NCBI GenBank assembly: GCA_003551785.1 | Contig: PUNP01000239.1 | Span: forward strand, 1 to 6,685 | Direction: 5' to 3' | Source of the DNA: Candidatus Brocadiaceae bacterium | GTDB lineage: Bacteria; Planctomycetota; Brocadiia; SM23-32 | DNA length: 6,685 nucleotides | In this document: piece by piece, positions 1 to 6,650 of the stretch | How positions within the stretch are numbered: position 1 is the stretch's first letter | How the letters are laid out: each line of letters begins with the position of its first letter | Made by a program: the position numbers and the translations under genes | Notes under the pieces: model-generated | Seen by the model: only the letters and a program-made list of their open reading frames with translations | The model's database searches: none | Told to the model about the DNA's origin: nothing

Positions 1-1199
1 ACGATATTCGAGCGGTCACTGACGGCACCGCCACGTTCTTCAAATTTCTGAATGGTGGTAAACACCACGCCACCGGAACTTCGGTCAAGCAATTCGACCA
101 GATGCTTGCGGCTCTGTGCCTGTTGCGGATGCTGACGCAGCAGTTCCCATCCGGATGCAAATGTATCGAAGAGCTGTCCGTCCAGATCGTTTCGGTCGGT
201 AACGACCACAATGGTCGGGTTTTTAAGCCTTGCATCGCCTATAAGCGCGCCGGCAAGCATCAGCATTGTCAGACTTTTACCGGCGCCCTGGGTATGCCAT
301 AAGACCCCGCCACGGCCGTCACCGTCCCCGACAGGCTCTTTCAGCGCTTTTTGCACGGAACCGAGCGCGTTCCGGACGGCTCGGAACTGGTGATATCCAG
401 CGGCTTTTTTCGCGATATTGCCGCCGCGTTCGGCGGTTTCCAAGATGATGCAGCGCCGCAAATATTCCGTGAGCGTCTCCGGAGTGAAAAGTTCTTTCAC
501 CATCGTCTCCAGCACCGGCCTGCCGGGATTTTTGTAGTCTTCGATAGAGCACCAGGGCGTAAACCAGTCGGGGCCGGAGGTGATAGTGCCGGCACGCGTG
601 TTATCGCCGTCGCTTATGACCATCAGTTCGTTATAGGTGAAAAGCACCGGGATTTGCTCTTTGTAGCTCTGAAGCTGCTTATAGGCTTTCCACACGTCCG
701 TTTCTTCATCGGTGGGGTCCTTAAGCTCAAACACCGCCACCGGCAGTCCGTTCAAAAACACCACCAGATCGGCACGTCGCGTTTTTTCGCCGCATTTGAC
801 GGTAAACTGGCTGACAGCCATAAGGTCGTTTTCGCTCGGGTTATCGAAATCGACGAGCCGCGCCCTGTCCCCTCGCGTTTCGCCGTCGTTCGTCCGGTAT
901 TCCACATCGACGCCGTCGATCAGCAGCCTGTGGAACCAGTGGTTGTTTTGGGGCAAAGTGGGATGCGGCGGCCGTGTCACTTCCCGCACGGCCTGTTCGA
1001 TAGCGTCTTCGGGGAGGTGAGGGTTTATTTCACGTAGCGCGGTATGCAGTCGCGGCTCCAGCACAACATCTTCGTAGCTTTGGCGCAGCGGGCTATCGGA
1101 GCCGGGAGATATATCCGCTCCCTTGCAGACGGCGTATCCGTGGGATTGGAGCCAGCCGAGCGCGGCGTGTTCGATAGTATTTTCGGCAATTCTACCCAT
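1..1199 (-). CDS. hsdR: Type I restriction enzyme, R (endonuclease/translocase) subunit HsdR, N-terminal part
   Basis: Motor and nuclease subunit of a type I R-M complex: with HsdM and HsdS it translocates DNA using ATP and cuts unmethylated DNA. The visible 400 residues hold the PD-(D/E)XK-type nuclease domain (RADLVVF with D144, then FELKDP with E158 and K160) and the start of the SF2 helicase: a YHQFRAV segment near 269-275, Walker A in WHTQGAGKS (K308), VTDRNDLDGQLF near 333-344 and FTTIQKF near 380. The DEAD-box motif and C-terminal helical region would lie beyond the left edge; the family is usually about 1000 residues. No stop or frameshift interrupts the visible part. The ATG at 1199 lies 5 nt after the stop of the transposase gene and has only a weak AAGATAAG ribosome site, so expression may rely on reinitiation. 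It is GC-rich (about 60% where sampled), unlike the transposase gene next to it. Confidence 0.95.
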   Translation of the reverse strand, partial: MGRIAENTIEHAALGWLQSHGYAVCKGADISPGSDSPLRQSYEDVVLEPRLHTALREINPHLPEDAIEQAVREVTRPPHPTLPQNNHWFHRLLIDGVDVEYRTNDGETRGDRARLVDFDNPSENDLMAVSQFTVKCGEKTRRADLVVFLNGLPVAVFELKDPTDEETDVWKAYKQLQSYKEQIPVLFTYNELMVISDGDNTRAGTITSGPDWFTPWCSIEDYKNPGRPVLETMVKELFTPETLTEYLRRCIILETAERGGNIAKKAAGYHQFRAVRNALGSVQKALKEPVGDGDGRGGVLWHTQGAGKSLTMLMLAGALIGDARLKNPTIVVVTDRNDLDGQLFDTFASGWELLRQHPQQAQSRKHLVELLDRSSGGVVFTTIQKFEERGGAVSDRSNI

Positions 1200-1204
1200 T
1201 TTTC

Positions 1205-1801
1205 TTATCTTGAGTGTTCTCGTTCATTGTTTGCCTCGAATATGCGGGGATTTTCGCGATCCCATTGCCATTGTAACGGATTATTAGCAATATATTCTCG
1301 GGTTTCGTATAAGTTATTCATGTTACGTATGATATGTTCATAATAATTGCGTTGCCACAATTTCCCGTGAAACGGCCGCCAACCGCGTTGTTTGACACCG
1401 TCAATGTAATATTTGGTGGTTAATGATTTAAAACTTTGAACAACATCCGGCAACGACAATACCCCCGTAGGGGCAACCCCCTGTGGTTGCCCTTCCGTGC
1501 GGCCGTTCGCACCAGGGCAATCACGGGGGATTGCCCCTACGATTATGATGCCGTGGATATGGTTGGGCATGACGACAAACGCGTCTGTTGTGATACCGGA
1601 ATAATTTTCTGATATCTGATTCCATACCTCCTGCACCATCCGTCCGGCATCCTTTAAACCCATCTCCCCGTCCAAGACATCCCCGAAACGGCATACACGG
1701 TTTTGCGCGCATATTGTGACAAAATAAGCCCCTTTCTGCGAATAATCGTACCCTTTGAGACGTATTGAAAGACGGTGGTGAATTTCAGAGTTGTATTTCA
1801 C
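1205..1801 (-). CDS. REP-associated tyrosine transposase (RAYT; Y1/IS200-like HUH nuclease)
   Basis: Single-strand DNA endonuclease of the Y1_Tnp (IS200-like) family, RAYT branch, 198 residues and apparently intact. The N-terminus HHRLSIRLKGYDYSQKGAYF is typical of the branch. The metal-binding HUH motif is H81-I82-H83 in VMPNHIHGI. The nucleophilic tyrosine is probably Y153 or Y154 in LWQRNYYEHIIRN, followed by the family-like REYIANNPLQW near 168-178. The start is GTG at 1801, chosen because homologues begin at this point and GAGGGGG (1808-1814) lies 6 nt upstream. It overlaps the end of hsdS by 17 nt and stops 5 nt before hsdR. RAYTs are normally domesticated, single-copy genes that act on REP hairpins rather than mobile elements with their own ends. 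Residues 88-112 are encoded by a REP doublet. GC is about 35-42% in the 3' part, well below hsdR. A role in restriction is not implied by the sequence. Confidence 0.9.
   Translation of the reverse strand: MKYNSEIHHRLSIRLKGYDYSQKGAYFVTICAQNRVCRFGDVLDGEMGLKDAGRMVQEVWNQISENYSGITTDAFVVMPNHIHGIIIVGAIPRDCPGANGRTEGQPQGVAPTGVLSLPDVVQSFKSLTTKYYIDGVKQRGWRPFHGKLWQRNYYEHIIRNMNNLYETREYIANNPLQWQWDRENPRIFEANNEREHSR
1466..1541. repeat. Inverted pair of REP hairpins (BIME-like) inside the RAYT coding sequence
   Basis: Two REP units face each other. On the plus strand the first (1466-1492) reads C-GTAG, then stem GGGCAACC (1471-1478), a 6-nt loop, and GGTTGCCC (1485-1492). The second (1515-1541) is inverted: stem GGGCAATC (1515-1522), a 6-nt loop, GATTGCCC (1529-1536), then CTAC-G. 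Read in the same direction they are nearly identical. The one difference in the stem is a compensatory C-G to T-A pair change. The outer 11 bases (1466-1476 and 1531-1541) are exact reverse complements, so the whole unit can also fold as one long hairpin. The GTAG flank is the tetranucleotide known from classical REP units recognised by RAYTs. The unit stays in frame, encoding the loop between the HUH strand and the following helix. Confidence 0.85.
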
Positions 1802-3473
1802 AGACAGCCCCCTCTAAAAATGCCTCCGTCTCCGGAACCCGCAACTCGCCGGATATAAGCTTTGAAAGAAGAGTGTCGCGAATTTTTGTCAAAATTAGAG
1901 CCCCATCTCTATTGATGAGTAATTGATTGTGTAATCCACTAATCAACTCACAAAATTTTTCTACTAAGCTGAAATCGGGGATTAAGATTGGCATCATAGC
2001 TATGTCTTTAGGTCGTACTCGTTGGCGGCTCCCCGTGGATCCCGACACATATCCCCGAATTCTCTCTTGAACTACGTCTGATTTTAAAAGTTCGTACAAA
2101 AATGGCCGCCAAGTTTCCTGTACCGCGCAAAAAGGCATAAACTCAGTTGAACATACCGCAACATTAGAATGTTTGATATCCGGCAGCCATATTCTGGGGA
2201 ATCGGGGGTTGAGCTTAGAAGCCAGTACAGCATCCTTTGGGACTAGATATTTACCGCTTTTTATCTTATTGCCATACTCCATTTTAGGTCGACAGCTTTC
2301 ATCGAATGCCGGTATGCTGTAATGCTCCCACAGTATATACGGCTTTTTCTTAGGTTGAATTGTCTTCGTAATAAGGCGGGCAATATCTGATAATGGACCT
2401 ATTTCCCACCCCTTCGGAATCTCTCCCAACTCCGACTCTTCAAACCGGTCAGGGAAAAGGTCGAGAATATCTTCCGGCAGTCCTTGTATTTCCGGATTCT
2501 CGCGGTAGAGTTCTGCCGTCTCTTCAAAACGCTCCGGAATCGCATTTCTGGCCTGGACGGCATTGAAGACAACCGGATCAAAGTCAACAAACCAGGACTG
2601 AAAAATCGCACGAGCCATCGCTTCAAGCGTACGGCCCATGCGCCGGTTCAGTTCAATCTTGTCGTCGAGCGTGCCGAGGATATCGGCAATAGCTTTCTGT
2701 TCCCGCAGTGGAGGCAAATTAAATTCAAAACGCTTTAAGGCATCTGCGGGAACTCTCTGGCGGCCCGAAGAACCGGTCATGCGCTTAATGGCAAAATTTC
2801 TCAGTTCTGGTGAACGAGCCAGGTAATAAACATACAACGTATCAGTTACTTCAGGTTTTGCCCGTAATACCAAAAATTCTGTTGAACCGTGAGCAATTTC
2901 TGAATTTTCAAGAAAATCTACATACGCAGTCTTACCATTTTCCAAACATGGAGTAATCCGGGCAAATAAAACATCACCGTTTTGAAATACGGAACCTGAT
3001 CCTGGAAAAGGACGCCGTTTTTTCTCATGAATTTTGCGCTCCCAAGGCTTTACATGCTTCATGGCCACATAAACTGATTCCTTCCCTTTCTCTAATTTAC
3101 AAGAAGGATTTACTTCGATGGCCTCTTTCAACTCCATTCTTTTCCATTCACTAACTTTGTTTTTTGAGCCCCTTCGATACCACTCCACCCCATATTCCTC
3201 AATATGATCACACAGTTTGGGGTTATCTATCTGATGGTAGATCAGCAGGTCAACTTTTTGGGCCATTGGGATATTTTCGATTTCGCCTGACAGCTTCGCC
3301 TGATCGTCGAGTGTTAGCTCATCTCCGAACAGCGCGATGTCAACGTCCGAAGTTGTAGTAAAAGTGCCCATCGCGCGTGATCCAAACAGCACCGCTCGTT
3401 CAACACGGGGATTTTTGGCCAATATCTCTATGACTGCATCACGATATTTGTCTTTTAGCCCATCCTCACTCAT
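1785..3473 (-). CDS. hsdS: MNT nucleotidyltransferase fused to type I specificity subunit HsdS
   Basis: A 562-residue fusion. Residues 1 to about 102 form a complete minimal nucleotidyltransferase (MNT): LFGSRAMGTF with G31-S32, ten residues, then D43-V-D45 (GSX10DXD), the third carboxylate D75 in KVDLLIY, and an ending EYGVEWYRR that normally closes such proteins. From about residue 107 (VSEWKRMELKEAIEVNP) it is a complete HsdS: TRD1 about 115-250, the central repeat with NLPPLREQKAIADILGTLDD and SWFVDFDP (about 252-300), a linker, then GEIPKGWE at 350 opening TRD2, and the C-terminal repeat TLLSKLISGELRVPE near 534-548. HsdS chooses the DNA target for HsdM and HsdR; the MNT half is predicted to transfer nucleotides to the HEPN protein encoded immediately upstream. 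The ATG at 3473 overlaps the HEPN stop (ATGA). The last five codons and stop overlap the RAYT start. The two TRDs are AT-rich relative to the central repeat. A free HsdS could only begin at M113, since codon 107 is GTT. Confidence 0.9.
   Translation of the reverse strand: MSEDGLKDKYRDAVIEILAKNPRVERAVLFGSRAMGTFTTTSDVDIALFGDELTLDDQAKLSGEIENIPMAQKVDLLIYHQIDNPKLCDHIEEYGVEWYRRGSKNKVSEWKRMELKEAIEVNPSCKLEKGKESVYVAMKHVKPWERKIHEKKRRPFPGSGSVFQNGDVLFARITPCLENGKTAYVDFLENSEIAHGSTEFLVLRAKPEVTDTLYVYYLARSPELRNFAIKRMTGSSGRQRVPADALKRFEFNLPPLREQKAIADILGTLDDKIELNRRMGRTLEAMARAIFQSWFVDFDPVVFNAVQARNAIPERFEETAELYRENPEIQGLPEDILDLFPDRFEESELGEIPKGWEIGPLSDIARLITKTIQPKKKPYILWEHYSIPAFDESCRPKMEYGNKIKSGKYLVPKDAVLASKLNPRFPRIWLPDIKHSNVAVCSTEFMPFCAVQETWRPFLYELLKSDVVQERIRGYVSGSTGSRQRVRPKDIAMMPILIPDFSLVEKFCELISGLHNQLLINRDGALILTKIRDTLLSKLISGELRVPETEAFLEGAVCEIQL
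1808..1814 (-). promoter_or_regulatory. Ribosome binding site deciding the GTG start of the RAYT gene
   Basis: The minus strand reads GAGGGGG here, 6 nt before the GTG at 1801-1799. It lies inside the last codons of hsdS, which suggests coupled translation. No ATG is available near this point; the next in-frame Met is residue 47, inside the conserved domain. Confidence 0.6.
3159..3165 (-). promoter_or_regulatory. Candidate slippery heptamer A AAA AAC at the MNT/HsdS joint
   Basis: On the minus strand the run is phased A|AAA|AAC in the fusion frame (Ser103-Lys104-Asn105), matching the X XXY YYZ pattern of -1 frameshift sites. In the -1 frame translation would end at TAG (3153-3151), directly followed by TGA (3150-3148), giving an MNT protein of about 107 residues. 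An AAGGGG sequence lies just upstream, but too close to be the usual spacing for -1 stimulation. I see no strong downstream hairpin. The site is real as sequence; its use is inferred. Confidence 0.3.
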
Positions 3474-3883
3474 GAATCCCGTTTGACCTCCAGTCTTTTC
3501 AGCAGTTGTTGCAGGGCGGGCGCATACTCCCGCGTGATAATGCGCTCAGCCTCCCGCGCCGTCTTCTCGTTATACGTATGGCTCAGGATATTTCGTTTTA
3601 GAAGGGCATCCAGGAAAAGTTCAGTTTCGTCCTCCGTTAAATAATCGGACTCAAAAGCAAGATTAATTGTTTCCCGAGGCGATGATGCCTCGAATCCTTC
3701 GAAAAACAAAACATCTTTAAGCGTTTTCCAGGCCAGTTCGAAGGAAAAATTGAATATCTGAACCAATCCGGCGCGTTCGAGATCGGAATATTCCGTCTTT
3801 TCACACGCCGCTTCGAGCTGCTTCACAGCTTTCGAGAAATTTTCAAGCCGCTGCGTCCACCTTATTTCATCTGCATTCGCCAT
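3470..3883 (-). CDS. HEPN-superfamily protein, nucleotidyltransferase substrate-binding type (HI0074-like)
   Basis: A 137-residue, mostly helical protein of the NTase substrate-binding (HI0074) family, within the HEPN superfamily. Recognisable segments are [17 protein letters not shown] near 8-24, [16 protein letters not shown] near 44-59, the [12 protein letters not shown] region near 66-77 and [13 protein letters not shown] at 97-109. That last segment contains R97-X4-H102-X-Y104, the RX4HXY motif of HEPN toxins whose Tyr is AMPylated by a partner MNT protein in the HepT/MntA system. The predicted role is therefore an RNase-type toxin, or at least a binding partner, for the MNT domain encoded next. 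The start at 3883 is set by GGAGGAA (3891-3897) 7 nt upstream; a longer in-frame reading to 4021 lies wholly inside hsdM and lacks family similarity. It overlaps hsdM by 17 nt and the MNT-HsdS gene by 4 nt. Toxicity has not been shown for all HI0074-type members, so activity is inference. Confidence 0.85.
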   Translation of the reverse strand: MANADEIRWTQRLENFSKAVKQLEAACEKTEYSDLERAGLVQIFNFSFELAWKTLKDVLFFEGFEASSPRETINLAFESDYLTEDETELFLDALLKRNILSHTYNEKTAREAERIITREYAPALQQLLKRLEVKRDS

Positions 3884-5534
3884 ACCCGAGTTCCTCCAGA
3901 TTATCGCGTATTTTTTTCTCAATCTTTGCTGATTCATCAAACTGCTCGTAAAGCTCTTCAACCAGCCGCGGAAACTTTTCTTCAAACGGCTCACCATCGT
4001 CTTCAACCTCGGCCGCGCCAACGTAACGCCCCGGAGTCAGCACATAACCGTGTTTTTTTATGTCATCGAGAGTCGCCGATTTGCAGAACCCCGGCGCGTC
4101 CTTATACTCACCGGTCTCCGGTTCCCCTCGCCATGAATGATAGGTGTTGACTATACGGCCGATGTCACTTTCACGGGACAGTGGATATTCATCACAACCC
4201 GACAACACCCGTAGCGTCCGCGTCTGGAGTTCGCCCATTTTCCTGGCGTCGATAAAGAGCGTCTCACCCTGGTGGTCTCTAGCCCGGGGTTTAACGTTTT
4301 TCCCGGACTTATCGCGTGTCACGAACCAAAGACACACCGGAATGCCCGTGGTGAAGAAGAGCTGCGGCGGCATGGCAACGATGCAATCCACCATATCTGC
4401 CTCGATTATGCTCTTGCGGATTTCACCTTCGTTGCTGGTATTCGATGAAAGCGATCCGTTCGCCATCACGAACCCTGCTATCCCGCCGCCTCGGCCGTCC
4501 GGCGGCGCCAGATGGGAAATAAAATGCTGTATCCAGGCGTAGTTTGCATTGCCGGTGGGAGGAACACCGAACTTCCACCGTTTGTCCTCTCTGAGCATCT
4601 GGCCCGACCAGTCGGAGACGTTGAAAGGCGGATTGGCCAGAATATAATCGGCCTTCAGGTCGGGATGCAGGTCTTCCAAAAACGTATCGGCGGCCTTTTC
4701 TCCGAGATTCGCTTCTATGCCGCGGATGGCGAGGTTCATGTGGGCGAGACGCCACGTCGTAGGATTGGACTCCTGTCCGTAGATCGAGATATCGCGCTGC
4801 CCGCGCCGGGAGAGTCCGTTTCCGTTTTGCGTGGCATGTGATTCGACAAACTTAACCGACTGAACAAACATCCCCCCCGAGCCGCAGCATGGATCATAAA
4901 CACGACCTTCGTAAGGCTCGATCATCTCCACCAGCAGCCTGACGATCGAGCTGGGAGTAAAAAACTCTCCGCCGAGCTTCCCTTCAGCCGCGGCAAACTT
5001 TCCCAGAAAATACTCATACACTCGGCCAAGCACATCCTTGGCTCGCGCCTCGTCAGTTCCGATAGGAATCGAGCCGATTAAGTCTATCAGTCCGCCAAGA
5101 CGTTCAGAGGGGATATTTCGCCGGGCATAATCGCGCGGAAGCTTAGCTTTGAGTTTAGGGTTATCCCTCTCAATAGCAAGCATGGCGTCGTCGATCAGGC
5201 GAGCAATGTTCGGTTCCCTTGCCTGATCCTGTATGTTTTCCCAACGGGCCTCAGGTGGTACCCAGAATACATTTTCAGCTGTATACTCATCACGGCTCTC
5301 AAGAAGGTTCTTTGCCTGTTTGCCTTCTATACCTTCGTCTTTCAGTTCATTAGCAAGTTTTTCACGACGGGCAACAAAAGCATCAGAAATATATTTCAGA
5401 AAAATCAGGCCAAGTACAACATGTTTATATTCCGCAGCATCAATAGTGCCTCTGAGTTTGTCGGCACTCTGCCATAAAGTTTCCGGATTAATCCCGAGTT
5501 CCCCATTATTTGATACAGATGTACTTTTGCCCAT
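3867..5534 (-). CDS. hsdM: Type I DNA methyltransferase (modification) subunit HsdM
   Basis: N6-adenine methyltransferase subunit of a type I R-M system, 555 residues and complete. The N-terminal helical domain (about 15-155) includes [20 protein letters not shown] and FLKYISDAF. The catalytic domain has GGEFFTP at 188-194, the AdoMet-binding motif [11 protein letters not shown] at 214-223, and the catalytic motif IV NPPF at 301-304. Other family landmarks are [20 protein letters not shown] near 252-271 and [12 protein letters not shown] near 393-404. It methylates the target chosen by HsdS and joins HsdR for restriction. The ATG at 5534 has AGGAG 6 nt upstream. It is the first gene of the operon, and its 3' end (TGA at 3869-3867) overlaps the HEPN start by 17 nt. 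No missing motif or frameshift was seen. Confidence 0.97.
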   Translation of the reverse strand: MGKSTSVSNNGELGINPETLWQSADKLRGTIDAAEYKHVVLGLIFLKYISDAFVARREKLANELKDEGIEGKQAKNLLESRDEYTAENVFWVPPEARWENIQDQAREPNIARLIDDAMLAIERDNPKLKAKLPRDYARRNIPSERLGGLIDLIGSIPIGTDEARAKDVLGRVYEYFLGKFAAAEGKLGGEFFTPSSIVRLLVEMIEPYEGRVYDPCCGSGGMFVQSVKFVESHATQNGNGLSRRGQRDISIYGQESNPTTWRLAHMNLAIRGIEANLGEKAADTFLEDLHPDLKADYILANPPFNVSDWSGQMLREDKRWKFGVPPTGNANYAWIQHFISHLAPPDGRGGGIAGFVMANGSLSSNTSNEGEIRKSIIEADMVDCIVAMPPQLFFTTGIPVCLWFVTRDKSGKNVKPRARDHQGETLFIDARKMGELQTRTLRVLSGCDEYPLSRESDIGRIVNTYHSWRGEPETGEYKDAPGFCKSATLDDIKKHGYVLTPGRYVGAAEVEDDGEPFEEKFPRLVEELYEQFDESAKIEKKIRDNLEELGYGECR

Positions 5535-5602
5535 TTCGAGCTCCTATAATAATACAGCCACTAATAAAACGGTGTGGAGTCTTTCTTTTTAAACACAGCC
5601 TC

Positions 5603-5630
5603 ATTATTGTTTGTCGGCGCAAACCATCAA
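5603..5630 (-). promoter_or_regulatory. Candidate sigma-70-type promoter for the RM operon
   Basis: On the minus strand TTGATG (5630-5625) is followed after 16 bases by AATAAT (5608-5603). These match four and five of the six consensus bases, respectively. Transcription would start near 5595, leaving a leader of about 60 nt before the hsdM ATG. It is the best match I found upstream of hsdM, but AT-rich sequence gives such matches by chance. Confidence 0.35.
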
Positions 5631-6114
5631 ATACGCATGGTGATTTTACCGATATAATAGCCCAAAAAGCAGTTAGAAACAAATGAGGTCGTGAAGAATT
5701 AATGTGTTTCCTATTCTTCAGTTCTATCGAACTCATATCTTTTTTGAAAAAAAGAAAGAAAAAACGCATGTAAGTAACGTTTCCCTCCAGTTGTATAACT
5801 ATGATTCCTGATGGAATCCATTGTACATGAGCACCGCCAAAACGACGGCTATTTTGGTGGCAATGGGGTCGGACCGAAGTAAGCTCTTGAATTGCATGTT
5901 TATACTGCATAAAAAGGGTCTGTATAACGCTTAGAGACGTGTCTTAGAGGGGGAAATGAGGGTTTTAAGCACGGTCGGCTAAGGTTGTCTTTGGCAAATA
6001 GCAACAGGGGCATTTAGGCTGAGAAGTTGGGTTCTACTTAGCGATCACATTTCAGGGGCAAAAACATGTCTCCAAAAGCTAGATGAAGCCAAATATGATC
6101 GTAAATTCTTTCAT

Positions 6115-6133
6115 AAAAACCGGTTGCTTCGGT
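6115..6133 (-). terminator. Weak candidate terminator after the vapC-like gene
   Basis: On the minus strand ACCG (6133-6130) and CGGT (6122-6119) can pair around a 7-nt loop, followed by TTTT (6118-6115). The stem is only 4 bp and lies about 120 nt past the toxin stop, so this is a weak call. Confidence 0.2.
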
Positions 6134-6251
6134 CCGCCGCCCTTTCGCCCGGTATTATTTTGGGCACCTAGCCTTACGGGTTGTGAGAAATGCGGGCAAA
6201 GCTCTTTATCAAGGCTGATTCTGGAAGTGATTCATGTTGACCTTTTTCCAT

Positions 6252-6650
6252 TCACCCCTTCCACAGCCGGAGCCCCGGGATGTGTGTAAAATGTCTGTCA
6301 TAGGTAATGAGCACCGCGCCGTTTTCAAGACACTGGGCACCAAGCCATACATCGTTAATCGGTATTGGCGTGCCATTTCTTGCCAGATCGTTTTTGATCA
6401 AGGCAAAATAATCGCACGTCTCAAATGCCACCGGAAGGAATTCCACTTCAGGTTCCGAAAGAAATTCCTCAAAAATTTCCATGTTTTCCCGATAGCGGGA
6501 GCCGCCCCGAAACCCGGCCATCAGTTCGCCGGCAACGACCGCCGAGACATAAACACATTGCGCCCGGGATATAGACTTGAGAACCTTTTCGTCGCCGCGG
6601 AAAAGTGCGGAGAAAGCGTTGGTATCGAGTAAGACCTTGCTCACTGCCAT
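6252..6650 (-). CDS. vapC: PIN-domain toxin ribonuclease, VapC-like
   Basis: A 132-residue single PIN domain, the length typical of VapC toxins, which cleave tRNA or other RNA using Mg2+. The acidic residues expected of the active site are present: D9 in LLDTNAFSALF, E42 in VAGELMAGF, D100 in INDVWLGAQ and D118 in TYDRHFTHI. It is intact and ends at TGA 6254-6252. The ATG at 6650 is used for the coordinates, but AGGAG lies only 1 nt before it. GTG at 6644 (protein MSKVLLDT...) has the same AGGAG at 7 nt and a GTGA overlap with the upstream stop, so it is an equally good or better start. The gene overlaps the end of a probable antitoxin gene, as is usual in type II modules. The substrate cannot be told from sequence. 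Confidence 0.9.
   Translation of the reverse strand: MAVSKVLLDTNAFSALFRGDEKVLKSISRAQCVYVSAVVAGELMAGFRGGSRYRENMEIFEEFLSEPEVEFLPVAFETCDYFALIKNDLARNGTPIPINDVWLGAQCLENGAVLITYDRHFTHIPGLRLWKG

Larger units (their letters stand above)
5535..6251. other. Long intergenic region without a convincing gene
   Basis: About 717 bases separate hsdM from the vapC-like gene. Open frames on both strands lack recognisable motifs and ribosome sites. The region contains the candidate promoter near hsdM, an A-rich tract (about 5746-5765), a small palindrome GGTCGGACC at 5868-5876, and a GC-richer block at about 6120-6230 that I do not recognise and that could be a degenerate repeat. The three-gene-length gap separates the toxin-antitoxin unit from the RM operon, so they are probably independent transcription units. 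Confidence 0.6.

Noticed and set aside
351..1037. Long plus-strand open frame of 228 codons
   Set aside because: It lies fully antisense to hsdR, which has clear nuclease and helicase motifs; the plus-strand translation has no recognisable family features or ribosome site.
1466..1541. CRISPR repeat pair or intrinsic terminator
   Set aside because: The two units are inverted relative to each other, lie within an open reading frame and have no T-tract, so they fit REP units better.
1205..1801. Intact IS200/IS605 insertion sequence
   Set aside because: The protein belongs to the RAYT branch; no TnpB, no element-end hairpins outside the gene and no target duplication are seen. The coding frame abuts hsdS and hsdR directly.
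3159..3165. Assembly or sequencing error in the six-A run creating a false fusion
   Set aside because: Not excluded, but the frame is open and family-consistent on both sides, and the native-start position of hsdS is GTT, so correcting the run would not yield a normally started hsdS. Kept as a check rather than the preferred reading.
3884..4021. N-terminal extension of the HEPN gene to an upstream ATG
   Set aside because: The extension is an out-of-frame reading of the hsdM 3' end. The ATG at 3883 has a strong ribosome site and matches the family N-terminus.
5506..5910. Minus-strand open frame of 134 codons upstream of and overlapping the hsdM start
   Set aside because: It has no recognisable domain, has an implausible composition, runs through the hsdM leader and overlaps the start of hsdM. 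It is more likely chance in AT-rich intergenic DNA.
6234..6632. Plus-strand open frame opposite the vapC-like gene
   Set aside because: It is the antisense shadow of a PIN domain whose acidic active-site residues are all present on the minus strand.
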